The notes: generated by a model from the sequence alone, not told the origin. A DNA stretch of 64,000 nt from Flavobacterium reichenbachii (GCF_002217435.1 NZ_MUHF01000006.1:62001-126000); one strand, 5' to 3'. Counted from the first letter of the stretch, positions 9,124 to 18,828 are shown. Program-made: numbers and translations.

Positions 9124-10416
9124 ATGAAAAATACGACCAAAATTTATGTTTCAATAGCGCTGTCTGTATTGTTTTTGGGAAACTCCAAAGCACAACAGAA
9201 AAATGTGGGACAGCAGATTATTTTAAAAAACACTTCAGATTTAGCACTTTCTCAAAAAGCCGTTTCGATAAAAAGAACACAGCTTTTGGTAAAAGATACC
9301 AAAGCAATTTTTCCTATTCTAATTTCAAAAACGGATACCATTCCTGCTCAAGTTAATGATCTTGATGGAGATGGAAAATGGGACGAAATTTTTTTAACAG
9401 CTGATTTTTCTCCAAAGGAAGAAAAAAAAATAATGCTGAAATGGTCCGAAACAGATCCTAAATTTGTAATAAAAACAAGTGTAAGATTTGGAAAAAGAGA
9501 AGGTAAGGATCTCCCGGTTCATCCGGCGACTGATGAAATTTTATTAGCCAATGAAGTATACAAAAAGTTGGGCTATCAAAAATACCAAACCGACGGACCA
9601 ACTTGGGAAAATGATAAAGTAGGTTTTAGACACTATCTGGATGGAAGAAATTCTAAAGATGTTTTTGGAAAAAAAACTCCTGGAATTACACCAGAAGATG
9701 TTGGCATTGATAGTAAAGGTGCTGTCGAAGATAATTATCATGTAATGTACGATTGGGGAAGAGATATTTTTCCTGTTGGAAACTCAGCTGGTTTAGGCGG
9801 TTATGCTTTAATGGTTGATCATAAAATTAACAGACTTGGTATTATTATTAGTGATACAATTAATAATATTGAAAAAACTTCTTTTAAAATTGTAAGCGAG
9901 GGTCCTGTAAACTCTATTTTGAGTTATAATTATCAGAATTGGAAAGCGTCTGGAAATGAATATCAGGTACAGGAAACAACTTCTATCTGGCCCGGAATGT
10001 ATGGTTATAAAAATACAGTAACATTAAAAGGTTTAAAAGGAAAGGAAACACTTTTGATCGCATTATCCAATTTAAAAAATGAAAAACCTCTGCAAGTAAT
10101 AGAGGCAGGAAACTGGGTGTGCATGATACAGCATGATTATCTAACCTATAACCGCGAATGGATTTTGGGAACTGCTATATTAGTACCCAAAAATAGTTAC
10201 AAAGGATATATAGAAGCTCCCAAAACAGGACAGCTAACAGATTCTTATCTGGCAGAACTTAAGGTAAAAAATAATCAGGAAATTAGTTATTATGCTATTG
10301 CAGGTTGGGAATTGAGCGCAGATAAAGGCTTTAAGGATGCAGCTTATTTTACCAATTATGTTATAAATCTCGCAAAAGAGCTTTCGGCTAAAATAAAAAT
10401 TGAAGTAAAAAAATAG
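9124..10416 (+). CDS. Secreted DUF4861 family protein, probable glycan-processing enzyme
   Basis: A signal peptide (about 1-23, ending NSKAQ) is followed by a beta-sandwich-like protein of 430 residues matching the DUF4861 pattern: VNDLDGDGKWDEIFLTADF near 78-96, GPTWENDKVGFRHYLDGRN near 158-176, and WPGMYGYKN near 290. Family members occur in polysaccharide-utilisation loci of Bacteroidota. From memory, and not certain, a related protein acts as an oligosaccharide dehydratase in ulvan breakdown. Here the gene stands alone between the AraC genes and the rhamnose cluster, so a role in processing unsaturated pectic oligosaccharides is only an inference. Confidence 0.75.
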   Translation: MKNTTKIYVSIALSVLFLGNSKAQQKNVGQQIILKNTSDLALSQKAVSIKRTQLLVKDTKAIFPILISKTDTIPAQVNDLDGDGKWDEIFLTADFSPKEEKKIMLKWSETDPKFVIKTSVRFGKREGKDLPVHPATDEILLANEVYKKLGYQKYQTDGPTWENDKVGFRHYLDGRNSKDVFGKKTPGITPEDVGIDSKGAVEDNYHVMYDWGRDIFPVGNSAGLGGYALMVDHKINRLGIIISDTINNIEKTSFKIVSEGPVNSILSYNYQNWKASGNEYQVQETTSIWPGMYGYKNTVTLKGLKGKETLLIALSNLKNEKPLQVIEAGNWVCMIQHDYLTYNREWILGTAILVPKNSYKGYIEAPKTGQLTDSYLAELKVKNNQEISYYAIAGWELSADKGFKDAAYFTNYVINLAKELSAKIKIEVKK

Positions 10417-10743
10417 TTGTGTTTTGATTAATAAAACTATCCGAAAGACGTTTCTTCTATTTAGGATAGTTCAAAAATGCGTTTAAAGCTTAATTTTTTC
10501 AAAAAACAACTAGCTTTCAGAAGTTTAAAACAGACAAAACGTCTTTATTTTCTCAAATTTTTAGAAATAAAATAAATTATTTTATTGTGTCGCATAGTCA
10601 ATATAGAATCTGTCTAATTAATGTTTTTTAAGTAAGTAATTGGTTATTAATTTATTAAACATAATTAAAAACAGAAAATTGATGAAGTAAATTTAATGTT
10701 AAATTCTGAGTCAAAAATCGGCAATAATTTTAACAGCAAAATT
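10417..10743. other. Intergenic region without a recognisable gene
   Basis: An AT-rich gap. The only structure seen is a stem (10435-10442 with 10464-10471, AACTATCC/GGATAGTT) just after the DUF4861 gene, with a nested GAAA/TTTC pairing but no T-tract. It may end or process that transcript. Confidence 0.4.
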
Positions 10744-10774
10744 GTTGTAACTATCACACAAACTTTTATTTTTG
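10744..10774 (+). promoter_or_regulatory. Bacteroidota-type promoter of the Hc1-like gene
   Basis: The -7 box TATTTTTG (10767-10774) matches TAnnTTTG exactly, and GTTG at 10744-10747 sits 19 nt upstream in the -33 position. The start codon is 25 nt downstream of the box. Confidence 0.7.
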
Positions 10775-10799
10775 TGCCTTAATTTAACAAATATAAGCA

Positions 10800-10976
10800 A
10801 TGAAAGATTTATTAGTAAAAATCAACGCCGAAATCGACACATTTAGAGCAGAAGCAGAATCTTTAACTGAAAAAGGAATTAAAGCTGCTGGACCAAGAGC
10901 ACGTAAAGCTACTTTAGAAATTGAAAAACTTTTAAAAGAGTTCAGAAAAGTTTCTATCGAAGAATCTAAAAAATAA
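10800..10976 (+). CDS. Small histone H1-like (Hc1 family) protein
   Basis: A 58-codon gene starting at the ATG of 10800. The product begins MKDLLVKINAEIDTF and continues with a basic stretch around AAGPRARKATLE, a small all-helical, Lys/Arg-rich sequence. This is the pattern of the short Hc1-type histone-like proteins that are common in Flavobacteriia. The presumed role is nucleoid or DNA binding. A good -33/-7 promoter and a strong terminator frame it exactly, so it is an independent transcript, probably well expressed. Confidence 0.85.
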   Translation: MKDLLVKINAEIDTFRAEAESLTEKGIKAAGPRARKATLEIEKLLKEFRKVSIEESKK

Positions 10977-10996
10977 TTTTCTGCATAGAAAAAATG

Positions 10997-11027
10997 AAAA
11001 ACCTCGCTGATAAAGCGAGGTTTTTTT
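10997..11027 (+). terminator. Rho-independent terminator of the Hc1-like gene
   Basis: The stem AACCTCGCT-type arm (10997-11008) pairs with AGCGAGGTTTTT (11014-11025) around a 5-nt loop and ends in a T-tract. Confidence 0.9.
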
Positions 11028-11087
11028 ATAGCTTAATTACAAGTAACTAACAAAATAGAAACTAACTCCACAGGTTTTTGTTTTGAT

Positions 11088-11134
11088 CGCAGAAACCTTA
11101 GAATCTTAACCTCTAAGAACCTTAGCACCTTAAA
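11088..11134. repeat. Intergenic repeat fragment (R1)
   Basis: AACCTTAG occurs at 11094-11101 and 11118-11125 with CTTAACCTCTAAG between. The wording resembles the longer palindromic elements elsewhere in the window, for example GCTAAGG in R8. It lies directly against the 3' end of the GntR-type gene. Confidence 0.45.
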
Positions 11135-12185
11135 TAGAATTCCTGTCAATAAAATTAAACGGAACTTTTACCTGTCCTTTTTCTTTATTTAAAATCATGC
11201 GTGCAGCAGTTTCTCCCATAACATTAAAATCGGTAGACATAACGGTTATACCAAGTAATTCTTTTAGCGGCGTATCATTGTAGGATATAATTCCGATATC
11301 TTTACCCAGAACATATTCTTCATCTCTTATCTGTTTCACTAAATTTACCAGATCAGATTCTTCGATAGTAATAAAGAGATCTCCTCTTTTAAGAATCATA
11401 TCATCATACACTTCACTCAGGATTTCAAAATTGACTTCGTGCTCCACACAAAATTTCCTAAATCCGTGCAAAATTCTTCTTGGATAAGGATAAACTGCTT
11501 TATCAGGATAAACCAAGATTAATCTTTTGTATTTAGAAATTTTAGAAAGCCCTTCTTTTAAGGCATTATAAATGTCATTTTCAAAATCCTGATAAATTTT
11601 GATCACTTCGCTTCCCATTCCGAGTTTAATATTGTCCAAAATAACCAATTTATCCTGCGGAATATTTTGTATCGCGCTTACAACTTCGTCAGTAAAACTT
11701 AAATGTTTTAATTCATCTGTTTTAAAATGAGTTGTAATAACATAATAATCGTATGCGCCTTCAAATTTATCCAGCAGATTTAAAAACAAAGTTTCATCAC
11801 AATGGTAAATATGAAGATCGGTATGAGCATTTGCACCCAATGTGTTAATAAATGAGCTGTACGTTTTCATTTTGTACGCGCTCAGTTTATTGGTCAGGAA
11901 CAAAATATTCACTTTAGATTCTAATTTTGTACGGGTTATATAGTAGCCTTTTCCTCTAATAGAAGAAATTATTTTTCGTTCTTTTAAGATGTTATAAGCC
12001 TTTTCTACAGTATCCCGAGACATATAAAATTCTTCACTGAAACTGTTTATCGAAGGTATTTTTTGATTTATTTTTAAATTTCCGTTTGCGATGTTCTGAA
12101 GAATAGAGTCTACAATCTGCTTGTATTTTGGGACTCTGGAATCTTCATCTATTTTAATTAATTTAATCATGACATTATTTTTCAA
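11130..12185 (-). CDS. GntR-family regulator with sugar-binding (LacI-like) domain, probable rhamnose regulator
   Basis: Residues 10-80 form a GntR winged helix (SRVPKYKQIVDSIL, then MSRDTVEKAYNIL and IRGKGYYI). Residues 90-345 look like a periplasmic-binding-protein/LacI ligand domain, ending DIGIISYNDTPLKELLGITV. This AraR-like combination senses a sugar in the cytoplasm. The gene is divergent from rhaT and the rest of the rhamnose catabolic genes, so control by rhamnose or a rhamnose intermediate is the natural inference. A dyad at 12428-12467 in the shared region is a candidate operator. Confidence 0.82.
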   Translation of the reverse strand: MKNNVMIKLIKIDEDSRVPKYKQIVDSILQNIANGNLKINQKIPSINSFSEEFYMSRDTVEKAYNILKERKIISSIRGKGYYITRTKLESKVNILFLTNKLSAYKMKTYSSFINTLGANAHTDLHIYHCDETLFLNLLDKFEGAYDYYVITTHFKTDELKHLSFTDEVVSAIQNIPQDKLVILDNIKLGMGSEVIKIYQDFENDIYNALKEGLSKISKYKRLILVYPDKAVYPYPRRILHGFRKFCVEHEVNFEILSEVYDDMILKRGDLFITIEESDLVNLVKQIRDEEYVLGKDIGIISYNDTPLKELLGITVMSTDFNVMGETAARMILNKEKGQVKVPFNFIDRNSI

Positions 12186-12427
12186 ATTAAGCTCAGGGCA
12201 TATAATGAACTAATTCTAAGATATTATTTATAATAAAACGAAAAACACTAATTGGTTTGTCTGGATGTTTTCTTACAAGCTGAATGAATGCAAATAAGAC
12301 TTCTGTTATTTTTTTTATTAATACGTTTATTTGCTGGCGATTGCGGATATAATAATTACGAAATCGATTGCTAAAATAGCCATTTTAAATTAGTTTTTCT
12401 AATATATTCAAGTTGTTCTTTGTAATA

Positions 12428-12467
12428 ATCCTTAGTTTTAACATAATATGTCAAAACCGTAAAGGAT
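12428..12467. promoter_or_regulatory. Candidate operator in the rhamnose divergent region
   Basis: An imperfect dyad centred on CATAATATG, with ATCCTT/AAGGAT at the outer ends and GTTTT/AAAAC inside, lies between the GntR-type gene and rhaT. A -7-like CAGTTTTG follows at 12477-12484, so a regulator here could block or activate rhaT. The rest of the 365-nt gap shows no gene. Confidence 0.45.
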
Positions 12468-12550
12468 AGTACAGGACAGTTTTGTTTTTTACATTCTATT
12501 ATTTTACAAAACCAAAAAACTAACAAACTAACCACAAACAAAAAAATTAA

Positions 12551-13600
12551 ATGGAATCATTATTAGGAATCATTTTTCATTCTATCGGAGGGTTTTCTTC
12601 AGGTAGTTTTTATATGCCTTTTAAGAAAGTAAAAAATTGGGCTTGGGAAAGCTATTGGCTTGTTGGAGGATTTTTCTCCTGGCTGATTGTACCGCCAATC
12701 GCAGCTTATTTAACGATTCCAAATTTTCCGGAAATTATCGCAGCAGCGGCACCGTCTATAAAAGCCTTTACTTTTTCGATGGGATTGATTTGGGGAATTG
12801 GCGGACTTACTTACGGTTTAGGAGTTCGTTATTTAGGAATGTCTCTTGGTAACTCTATTATATTAGGATTCTGTTCTGCTTTTGGAGCTTTAGTTCCTTC
12901 TATATATTATGATTTTAATCCTACAGAAGGAAAAATTTCATTCTCTGATATGCTTGCCAGTACTGGCGGACAATTAGTTTTACTTGGAGTTGCAGTATGT
13001 CTTGTTGGAATAGGAATTTCTGGTAAAGCAGGAATCATGAAAGAGAAAGATCTTGCAGGAGGCCACGAAAATAAAGACCAAGATTTCAGCCTGGTAAAAG
13101 GATTGATTATCGCGGTGATTTCGGGTATTTTGAGTTCGTTTTTTAATTACGGAATAGAAGCTGGAAAACCAATGGCAGAACAAGCTGTTATTAACGGCTG
13201 TAACCCATTATTTCAAAACAATGTTACTTATATCGTTTTGCTTTGGGGAGGTTTAACAACCAATTTTATCTGGTGTATCTATTTGAATTTTAAAAATAAA
13301 ACAATTGGTGATTATGTAAATAAAGAAACACCAATTACTAAAAATGTTCTTTTTTCTGCACTTGCCGGAACAATGTGGTTTCTTCAGTTTTTCTTTTACG
13401 GAATGGGCGAAAGCAAATTAGGAAACGGTGCCAGCTCTTGGATTCTGCATATGGCAACGATCATTTTGACTGCTAATTTCTGGGGATTTTATTTGAAAGA
13501 ATGGTCGGGAGTTTCTAAAAGCACCTTTAGAACATTTATCTACGGAATCGGACTTATTATGCTCTCGATTGTTATAGTTGGAATTGGTAACTCATTATAA
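12551..13600 (+). CDS. rhaT: L-rhamnose/proton symporter RhaT
   Basis: The 349-residue protein has about ten hydrophobic segments and the RhaT pattern: an N-terminal GGFSSGSFYMPFKKVKNWAWE, then LGMSLGNSIILGF, and NFIWCIYLNF in the second half. RhaT imports L-rhamnose with a proton across the inner membrane. It opens the catabolic cluster 27 nt before the aldolase/dehydrogenase gene. Start ATG at 12551 follows an A-rich leader typical of this genome. Confidence 0.93.
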   Translation: MESLLGIIFHSIGGFSSGSFYMPFKKVKNWAWESYWLVGGFFSWLIVPPIAAYLTIPNFPEIIAAAAPSIKAFTFSMGLIWGIGGLTYGLGVRYLGMSLGNSIILGFCSAFGALVPSIYYDFNPTEGKISFSDMLASTGGQLVLLGVAVCLVGIGISGKAGIMKEKDLAGGHENKDQDFSLVKGLIIAVISGILSSFFNYGIEAGKPMAEQAVINGCNPLFQNNVTYIVLLWGGLTTNFIWCIYLNFKNKTIGDYVNKETPITKNVLFSALAGTMWFLQFFFYGMGESKLGNGASSWILHMATIILTANFWGFYLKEWSGVSKSTFRTFIYGIGLIMLSIVIVGIGNSL

Positions 13601-13627
13601 ATAATACAAAAATAATATAAATACTAT

Positions 13628-15769
13628 ATGTCGAATATAAACACAATTAATATGAATTTTAAGCATGTAAGCTACCTTTGGGATGATGCTAAGGCAGCAG
13701 CACTAGCAGGAGATGAAGTAGCGCTTTTTATTTATCGTTCTAACTTGTTAGGCGCTGATTTAAGATTGACCAATTACGGAGGTGGAAATACTTCTGTTAA
13801 AATTACAGATAAAGACCCTTTAACAGGTGCATCTTCTGAAGTAATGTGGATTAAAGGTTCTGGCGGCGACATTGGTACATTGACAAAATCAGGTTGTGCG
13901 GCTTTGTATTTAGAAAGACTTCGTAATCTTGAAAATGTTTACAGAGGAATTGAGTTTGAAGACGAAATGGTAGAATTATTCAATCACTGTATTTTTGATT
14001 TAGCATCAAAAGCGCCATCTATTGATACGCCGTTACATGGTTTTCTTCCGTTCAAACATATTGACCACCTTCATCCGGATGCTGCAATTGCAATCGCAGC
14101 GGCAAAAGACGGAGCTAAAATTACCGATGAATTATTCAACGGCGAAATAGGATGGGTAGGCTGGCAGCGCCCAGGTTTTGATCTTGGTCTTCAGTTGAGA
14201 TCCTGCCTTGAAGAAGCAGCGAAAAAAGGAAAAAAATTACGCGGTATAATGTTAGGTTCTCACGGTCTATTTACCTGGGGAGATACTGCGTACGAAAGTT
14301 ATATCAATACACTTGAAGTAATTGAGAAATGTGCAGAATACTTAGAAAGTAATTACGGAAAAAAACGTGCTGTTTTTGGAGGTAAAAAAATCGACAGTCT
14401 TCCAGAAGCAGATCGTAAATTAAAAGCAGCAAAAGCTGCACCAATCTTAAGAGGATTCTGTTCATCAGAACGTCAGATGATTGGTCATTATACAGATGAT
14501 GCCAGAGTTTTGGAATTCATTAATTCTAATGATCTCTCAAAATTAGCTCCGCTGGGAACCTCTTGTCCGGATCACTTTTTAAGAACTAAAATCAGTCCTT
14601 TGGTTTTAGAATTAGATCCAAACGAAGATTTGTCTGATGTTGAAGCTGTAAAAGCTAAATTAAAACCAGCATTTGAGGCCTACCGTGCGATGTACAAAGA
14701 TTATTACAATGCTTGTAAAAAATCAAACTCGCCGGCAATGCGTGATCCAAACCCAGTTGTTATTTTATACCCTGGAGTGGGTATGTTTACGTTTGCCAAA
14801 GATAAAACAATGGCGCGTCTGGCATCAGAATATTATATCAATGCTGTAAATGTAATGAAAGGTGCAGAAGCAGTTTCAGAATATACTTCTTTACCGCACC
14901 AGGAAGCTTTTGATATTGAATATTGGTTACTTGAAGAAGCAAAATTACAGCGTATGCCAAAACCAAAAGCATTGTCTGGAAGAGTAGCTTTAATTACGGG
15001 TTCTGCAGGAGGAATTGGTAAAGCTATCGCTAAGAAATTTGCTCAGGAAGGTGCTTGCGTAATTATCAATGATATTAATGAAGAGCGTTTAGAAGCAGCA
15101 ACAGCTGAGTTTATTAAAGCATTCGGAAAAGATGCAGTTTCAAGCACTTTATTAAATGTTACAGATGAAATAAGTACAGAAAAAGCATTAGACGAAGCAT
15201 GTTTGGCTTTTGGCGGAGTTGATATTTTAGTTAACAACGCAGGGATCAGTATTTCGAAATCTATTGCAGAGCATACGCTTGAAGAATGGGACAGACTTTA
15301 TAACATTTTGGTAAAAGGACAATTTATTGTTTCTAAAGCCGGAATCGAAGTAATGCGTAAACAAGGATTTGGAGGAGACATCGTAAATATTGTTTCTAAA
15401 AATGCAGTAGTTGCAGGTCCTAATAATCCTGGTTATGGTTCGGCCAAAGCGGCACAGGCACATTTAACACGTTTGATGGCAGCCGAAGTAGGTGCAGACA
15501 AAATACGTGTAAATACCGTAAATCCAGATGCTGTAATTTCAGATTCTAATATCTGGTCTGGCGGATGGGCAGAAGGACGTGCAAAAGCATATGGTATTAC
15601 GGTAGAAGAATTACCGGCATACTATGCAAAACGTACCTTATTGAATGAAATTATATTGCCGGATGATATTGCAAACGCATGTTTTGCTTTTGTTGGCGGT
15701 TTCCTGAATAAATCTACAGGAAATGCCCTTAACGTAGACGGCGGTGTTGCAATGGGCTTTTATAGATAA
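13628..15769 (+). CDS. rhaEW: Bifunctional rhamnulose-1-phosphate aldolase/lactaldehyde dehydrogenase
   Basis: Residues 1-420 are a class II aldolase (LTNYGGGNTS, KGSGGD, a metal-type H-x-H in DTPLHGFLPFKHIDHLHP, and GSHGLFTWGD). Residues 435-713 are a short-chain dehydrogenase with GSAGGIGKA, NNAGIS and YGSAKAA. Fusions of this kind split rhamnulose 1-phosphate into dihydroxyacetone phosphate and L-lactaldehyde and oxidise the lactaldehyde to L-lactate. The lutABC genes downstream fit lactate as product. A second in-frame ATG at 13652 is possible. A terminator follows, so rhaT and this gene form their own unit. Confidence 0.9.
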   Translation: MSNINTINMNFKHVSYLWDDAKAAALAGDEVALFIYRSNLLGADLRLTNYGGGNTSVKITDKDPLTGASSEVMWIKGSGGDIGTLTKSGCAALYLERLRNLENVYRGIEFEDEMVELFNHCIFDLASKAPSIDTPLHGFLPFKHIDHLHPDAAIAIAAAKDGAKITDELFNGEIGWVGWQRPGFDLGLQLRSCLEEAAKKGKKLRGIMLGSHGLFTWGDTAYESYINTLEVIEKCAEYLESNYGKKRAVFGGKKIDSLPEADRKLKAAKAAPILRGFCSSERQMIGHYTDDARVLEFINSNDLSKLAPLGTSCPDHFLRTKISPLVLELDPNEDLSDVEAVKAKLKPAFEAYRAMYKDYYNACKKSNSPAMRDPNPVVILYPGVGMFTFAKDKTMARLASEYYINAVNVMKGAEAVSEYTSLPHQEAFDIEYWLLEEAKLQRMPKPKALSGRVALITGSAGGIGKAIAKKFAQEGACVIINDINEERLEAATAEFIKAFGKDAVSSTLLNVTDEISTEKALDEACLAFGGVDILVNNAGISISKSIAEHTLEEWDRLYNILVKGQFIVSKAGIEVMRKQGFGGDIVNIVSKNAVVAGPNNPGYGSAKAAQAHLTRLMAAEVGADKIRVNTVNPDAVISDSNIWSGGWAEGRAKAYGITVEELPAYYAKRTLLNEIILPDDIANACFAFVGGFLNKSTGNALNVDGGVAMGFYR

Positions 15770-15820
15770 GTTGTTTAGTTTTTTATATAAGTTTGTTTAA
15801 GCAAAAGTGGTTTTTTGTGG

Positions 15821-15857
15821 TCTAGCGTTCGATATCATTCGGACGTTAGATTTTTTT
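15821..15857 (+). terminator. Rho-independent terminator after rhaEW
   Basis: An 11-bp stem (15821-15831 with 15840-15850, containing G-T pairs) with an 8-nt loop is followed by seven T residues. Confidence 0.75.
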
Positions 15858-15969
15858 AGCCACACCATTTTTTGAATTAGACAAAAAATATAACAAAAAA
15901 GTGAAGTCAAACTGGAGTTCAGTTATTATAGAATTTATAAGTTTAAAAATAATAATCACATAAAGATAT

Positions 15970-16096
15970 GGAACACAGATAAAACGGATTCGCTATTTCG
16001 AAAACGCTGATCTGCACAGATTTTTTTAAATCATTAGAATAAAAAAATCCTTTTTTTTCCGTGTCTTCGCGATAGCGAATCCGCATCATCCGCGTC
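15970..16096. repeat. Palindromic intergenic element (R2)
   Basis: CGGATTCGCTAT (15985-15996) and ATAGCGAATCCG (16072-16083) are a perfect 12-bp inverted repeat. The outer flanks continue the complementarity imperfectly, and T- and A-runs fill the middle. It sits between rhaEW and rhaI, same-direction genes, and belongs by structure to the palindrome family seen across the window. Confidence 0.7.
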
Positions 16097-16180
16097 AAAA
16101 AACTAAGCATTGCGTGTTAAAAAAATATACTAAACATATAAAATTTATATATTGTAAACTCTATTAAAATAAAAATAATT

Positions 16181-17455
16181 ATGCTAATCTCATCAAACCA
16201 CATTTCGTCACACAATGATGAATTATTAAAAAAACACCAAAACAAACTCGTTTATACTGCTTCAGAAATCAATGATACAGAAGTGATTATTAAAAAACTT
16301 ATCGACTTTCAAATTGCAATTCCATCTTGGGCATTAGGAACAGGAGGAACACGATTTGGTCGTTTTCCGGGCGGGGGAGAACCTCGATCTCTAGAAGAAA
16401 AAATAGAAGATGTTGGTTTGCTTCATGCTTTAAATAATGCTTCGGGTGCTATTTCGCTTCATATTCCGTGGGACATTCCAACAGATTATAATGCCATCAA
16501 AACACTTGCCGGACAACACGGTTTAAAGTTTGATGCCATGAATTCTAATACTTTTCAAGATCAGGCAGATGCTGCAAATACATATAAATTTGGCTCTTTG
16601 CAAAATGTAAATAAAGCAGTTCGCAAACAGGCAATCGCACATAATATCGAAGTAATTAAACACGGAATCGAATTGGGTTCTGAGTCACTTACAATTTGGC
16701 TTGCAGACGGTTCAAACTTTCCGGGACAGTTAAATTTTCGTAAAGCATACCAAAATACTTTAGAAAGCTTAGAAGAAATCTACGACGCACTGCCGTCTAA
16801 CTGGAAATTATTTTTAGAATACAAATGTGCAGAACCTAACTTTTATTCTACAACAGTGGCAGATTGGGGACAATCTTATTCATATGTAAAAAAATTGGGT
16901 GATAAAGCACAGACTTTGGTAGATTTAGGTCATCATCTGCCAAATGCCAATATCGAGCAGATTGTTTCTCTATTATTAATGGAAAATAAATTGGGAGGTT
17001 TCCACTTTAATGACTCAAAATATGGAGATGACGATTTAACTGCAGGCGCATTAAAACCATACCAATTGTTCTTGATTTTTAATGAATTGGTTGACGGAAT
17101 GGATGCAAGAGGAATGAATCACGCCAAAGATTTAGGCTGGATGATCGATGCTTCTCACAATGTCAAAGATCCATTAGAAGACTTATTGCAATCTGTAGAA
17201 GCTATTATGATTGCTTATGCTCAGGCACTTTCTGTAGACAGAAAAGCACTAGAAAAAGCACAGGAAGAAAATGATGTTGTAAGAGCACAAGAAATCCTGC
17301 AAAATGCATTCCGTACAGATGTTCGTGCGTTGGTTGCAGAAGCACGCTTACGTTCTGGCGCAGCTTTAAATCCGGTTGAATTATATCGTGCTGCAAGCGT
17401 AAGAAAAAATCTGATTAGCGAAAGAGGTTTAAAAACAATAGCTACAGGCTTATAA
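16181..17455 (+). CDS. rhaI: L-rhamnose isomerase (RhaI type)
   Basis: A 424-residue xylose-isomerase-like TIM barrel. Metal-binding candidates appear in order: LFLEYKCAEP (Glu), VDLGHHLP (Asp, His), FHFNDSKYGDDD (His, Asp) and WMIDASHNVKD near 325. It matches the RhaI group, unrelated in detail to E. coli RhaA, that converts L-rhamnose to L-rhamnulose. The position directly before a FGGY kinase (11 nt) and inside the rhamnose cluster supports this. It begins a second unit after the terminator and the R2 repeat. Confidence 0.9.
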   Translation: MLISSNHISSHNDELLKKHQNKLVYTASEINDTEVIIKKLIDFQIAIPSWALGTGGTRFGRFPGGGEPRSLEEKIEDVGLLHALNNASGAISLHIPWDIPTDYNAIKTLAGQHGLKFDAMNSNTFQDQADAANTYKFGSLQNVNKAVRKQAIAHNIEVIKHGIELGSESLTIWLADGSNFPGQLNFRKAYQNTLESLEEIYDALPSNWKLFLEYKCAEPNFYSTTVADWGQSYSYVKKLGDKAQTLVDLGHHLPNANIEQIVSLLLMENKLGGFHFNDSKYGDDDLTAGALKPYQLFLIFNELVDGMDARGMNHAKDLGWMIDASHNVKDPLEDLLQSVEAIMIAYAQALSVDRKALEKAQEENDVVRAQEILQNAFRTDVRALVAEARLRSGAALNPVELYRAASVRKNLISERGLKTIATGL

Positions 17456-17466
17456 AAAACAGCATA

Positions 17467-18828
17467 ATGAATGTAGTTGCAATTTTTGATATTGGTAAAA
17501 CAAACAAAAAAGTTTTTTTATTTGATGAAAATTATAAAATTGTCTGGGAAAAGTCGGTAAATCTGGATGAAACCACAGACGAAGACGGTTTTCCATGCGA
17601 AGATATCGAGGTGCTCCAAAAATGGATTCTCGATCGATTATCAGAAATAAAAAACTTAAATGATTATGTTTTAAAAGCAATCAATTTCAGCACTTACGGC
17701 GCTAGTTTTGTTTATATAGATCACAACGGAAAAGTTTTAACTCCTCTGTATAATTACTTAAAAGATTATCCGGAGGAATTAAAATCCGATTTTTATAAAA
17801 AATACAAAGGAGAAGAAAAGTTTGCAGTAAAAACAGCTTCTCCAGTTTTAGGAAGTTTGAATTCCGGAATGCAGATTTACAGGCTTAAAGAAGAAAATCC
17901 AGCATTATTTGATCAGGTAAAATACTGTCTGCATCTTCCTCAGTTTTTAAGTTTTATTCTTACCAATGAAGCGTATGCCGATATTACAAGTATTGGCTGC
18001 CATACTAATTTGTGGAATTTCAAAAAAATGAAATATCATAAATGGCTTCAAAAAGAAAATATTTCAGATAAAATTCCGCAGCTTCATTACGGTAAAGATG
18101 TTATAAAAGACGAAAACGGTCTTGCTATCGGAGTTGGACTTCACGATAGTTCATCGGCAATAATTCCTTACACCATCAATTTTACAGAGCCATTTGTTTT
18201 ATTATCGACTGGAACCTGGAGTATTTCACTCAATCCATTCAATACTAAACCACTGACTTTTGAAGAATTACAGCACGATTGCCTGTGCTATCTTCAATAT
18301 ACAGAAAAGCCCGTAAAAGCAGCGCGTTTGTTCTCCGGAAACGAACATGAAATTCAGACAAAAAGATTAGCTGCACATTTTAATGTACCGCTGGATACGT
18401 ATAAGAATGTTTATTTTGACAAAAAATTGGTTTCGACTTTACGAGCACTAAATTTTACGATTGTTTATCCTAAGAAATACGATTTTGATATTTTAAAGGA
18501 ATGCCCATTTCAGAAAAGAGATCTTTCTCATTATAAGGATTACGAAACCGCTTATCATCAATTGATGCTGGATTTGGTAGAACAGCAGGTTTTTTCGACC
18601 AATTTAGTCATACACAACAGTCCGGTAAAGAAGATATTTGTAGATGGAGGTTTCAGCAAAAATTCAATATTTATGAATTTACTTGCAGAGGCTTATCCGG
18701 ATGTAGAAGTCTACGCGGCATCTATGGCACAAGCAAGTGCTTTGGGCGCAGCGCTGGCAATTCATCAAAATTGGAATCCAAAACCAATTCAAAATGATTT
18801 AATTGATTTGAAATTTTACAAACATTAG
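17467..18828 (+). CDS. rhaB: L-rhamnulokinase, FGGY family
   Basis: The N-terminal phosphate-binding loop FDIGKTNKKVFLFDE, the middle LLSTGTWSISLNPF and the C-terminal FVDGGFSKNSIFMNLLAEAYP are FGGY kinase hallmarks. At 453 residues it is of normal size for a rhamnulokinase. It phosphorylates L-rhamnulose at C1 with ATP, giving the substrate of the upstream bifunctional aldolase. It starts 11 nt after rhaI, and 96 nt separate it from lutA. Confidence 0.88.
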   Translation: MNVVAIFDIGKTNKKVFLFDENYKIVWEKSVNLDETTDEDGFPCEDIEVLQKWILDRLSEIKNLNDYVLKAINFSTYGASFVYIDHNGKVLTPLYNYLKDYPEELKSDFYKKYKGEEKFAVKTASPVLGSLNSGMQIYRLKEENPALFDQVKYCLHLPQFLSFILTNEAYADITSIGCHTNLWNFKKMKYHKWLQKENISDKIPQLHYGKDVIKDENGLAIGVGLHDSSSAIIPYTINFTEPFVLLSTGTWSISLNPFNTKPLTFEELQHDCLCYLQYTEKPVKAARLFSGNEHEIQTKRLAAHFNVPLDTYKNVYFDKKLVSTLRALNFTIVYPKKYDFDILKECPFQKRDLSHYKDYETAYHQLMLDLVEQQVFSTNLVIHNSPVKKIFVDGGFSKNSIFMNLLAEAYPDVEVYAASMAQASALGAALAIHQNWNPKPIQNDLIDLKFYKH

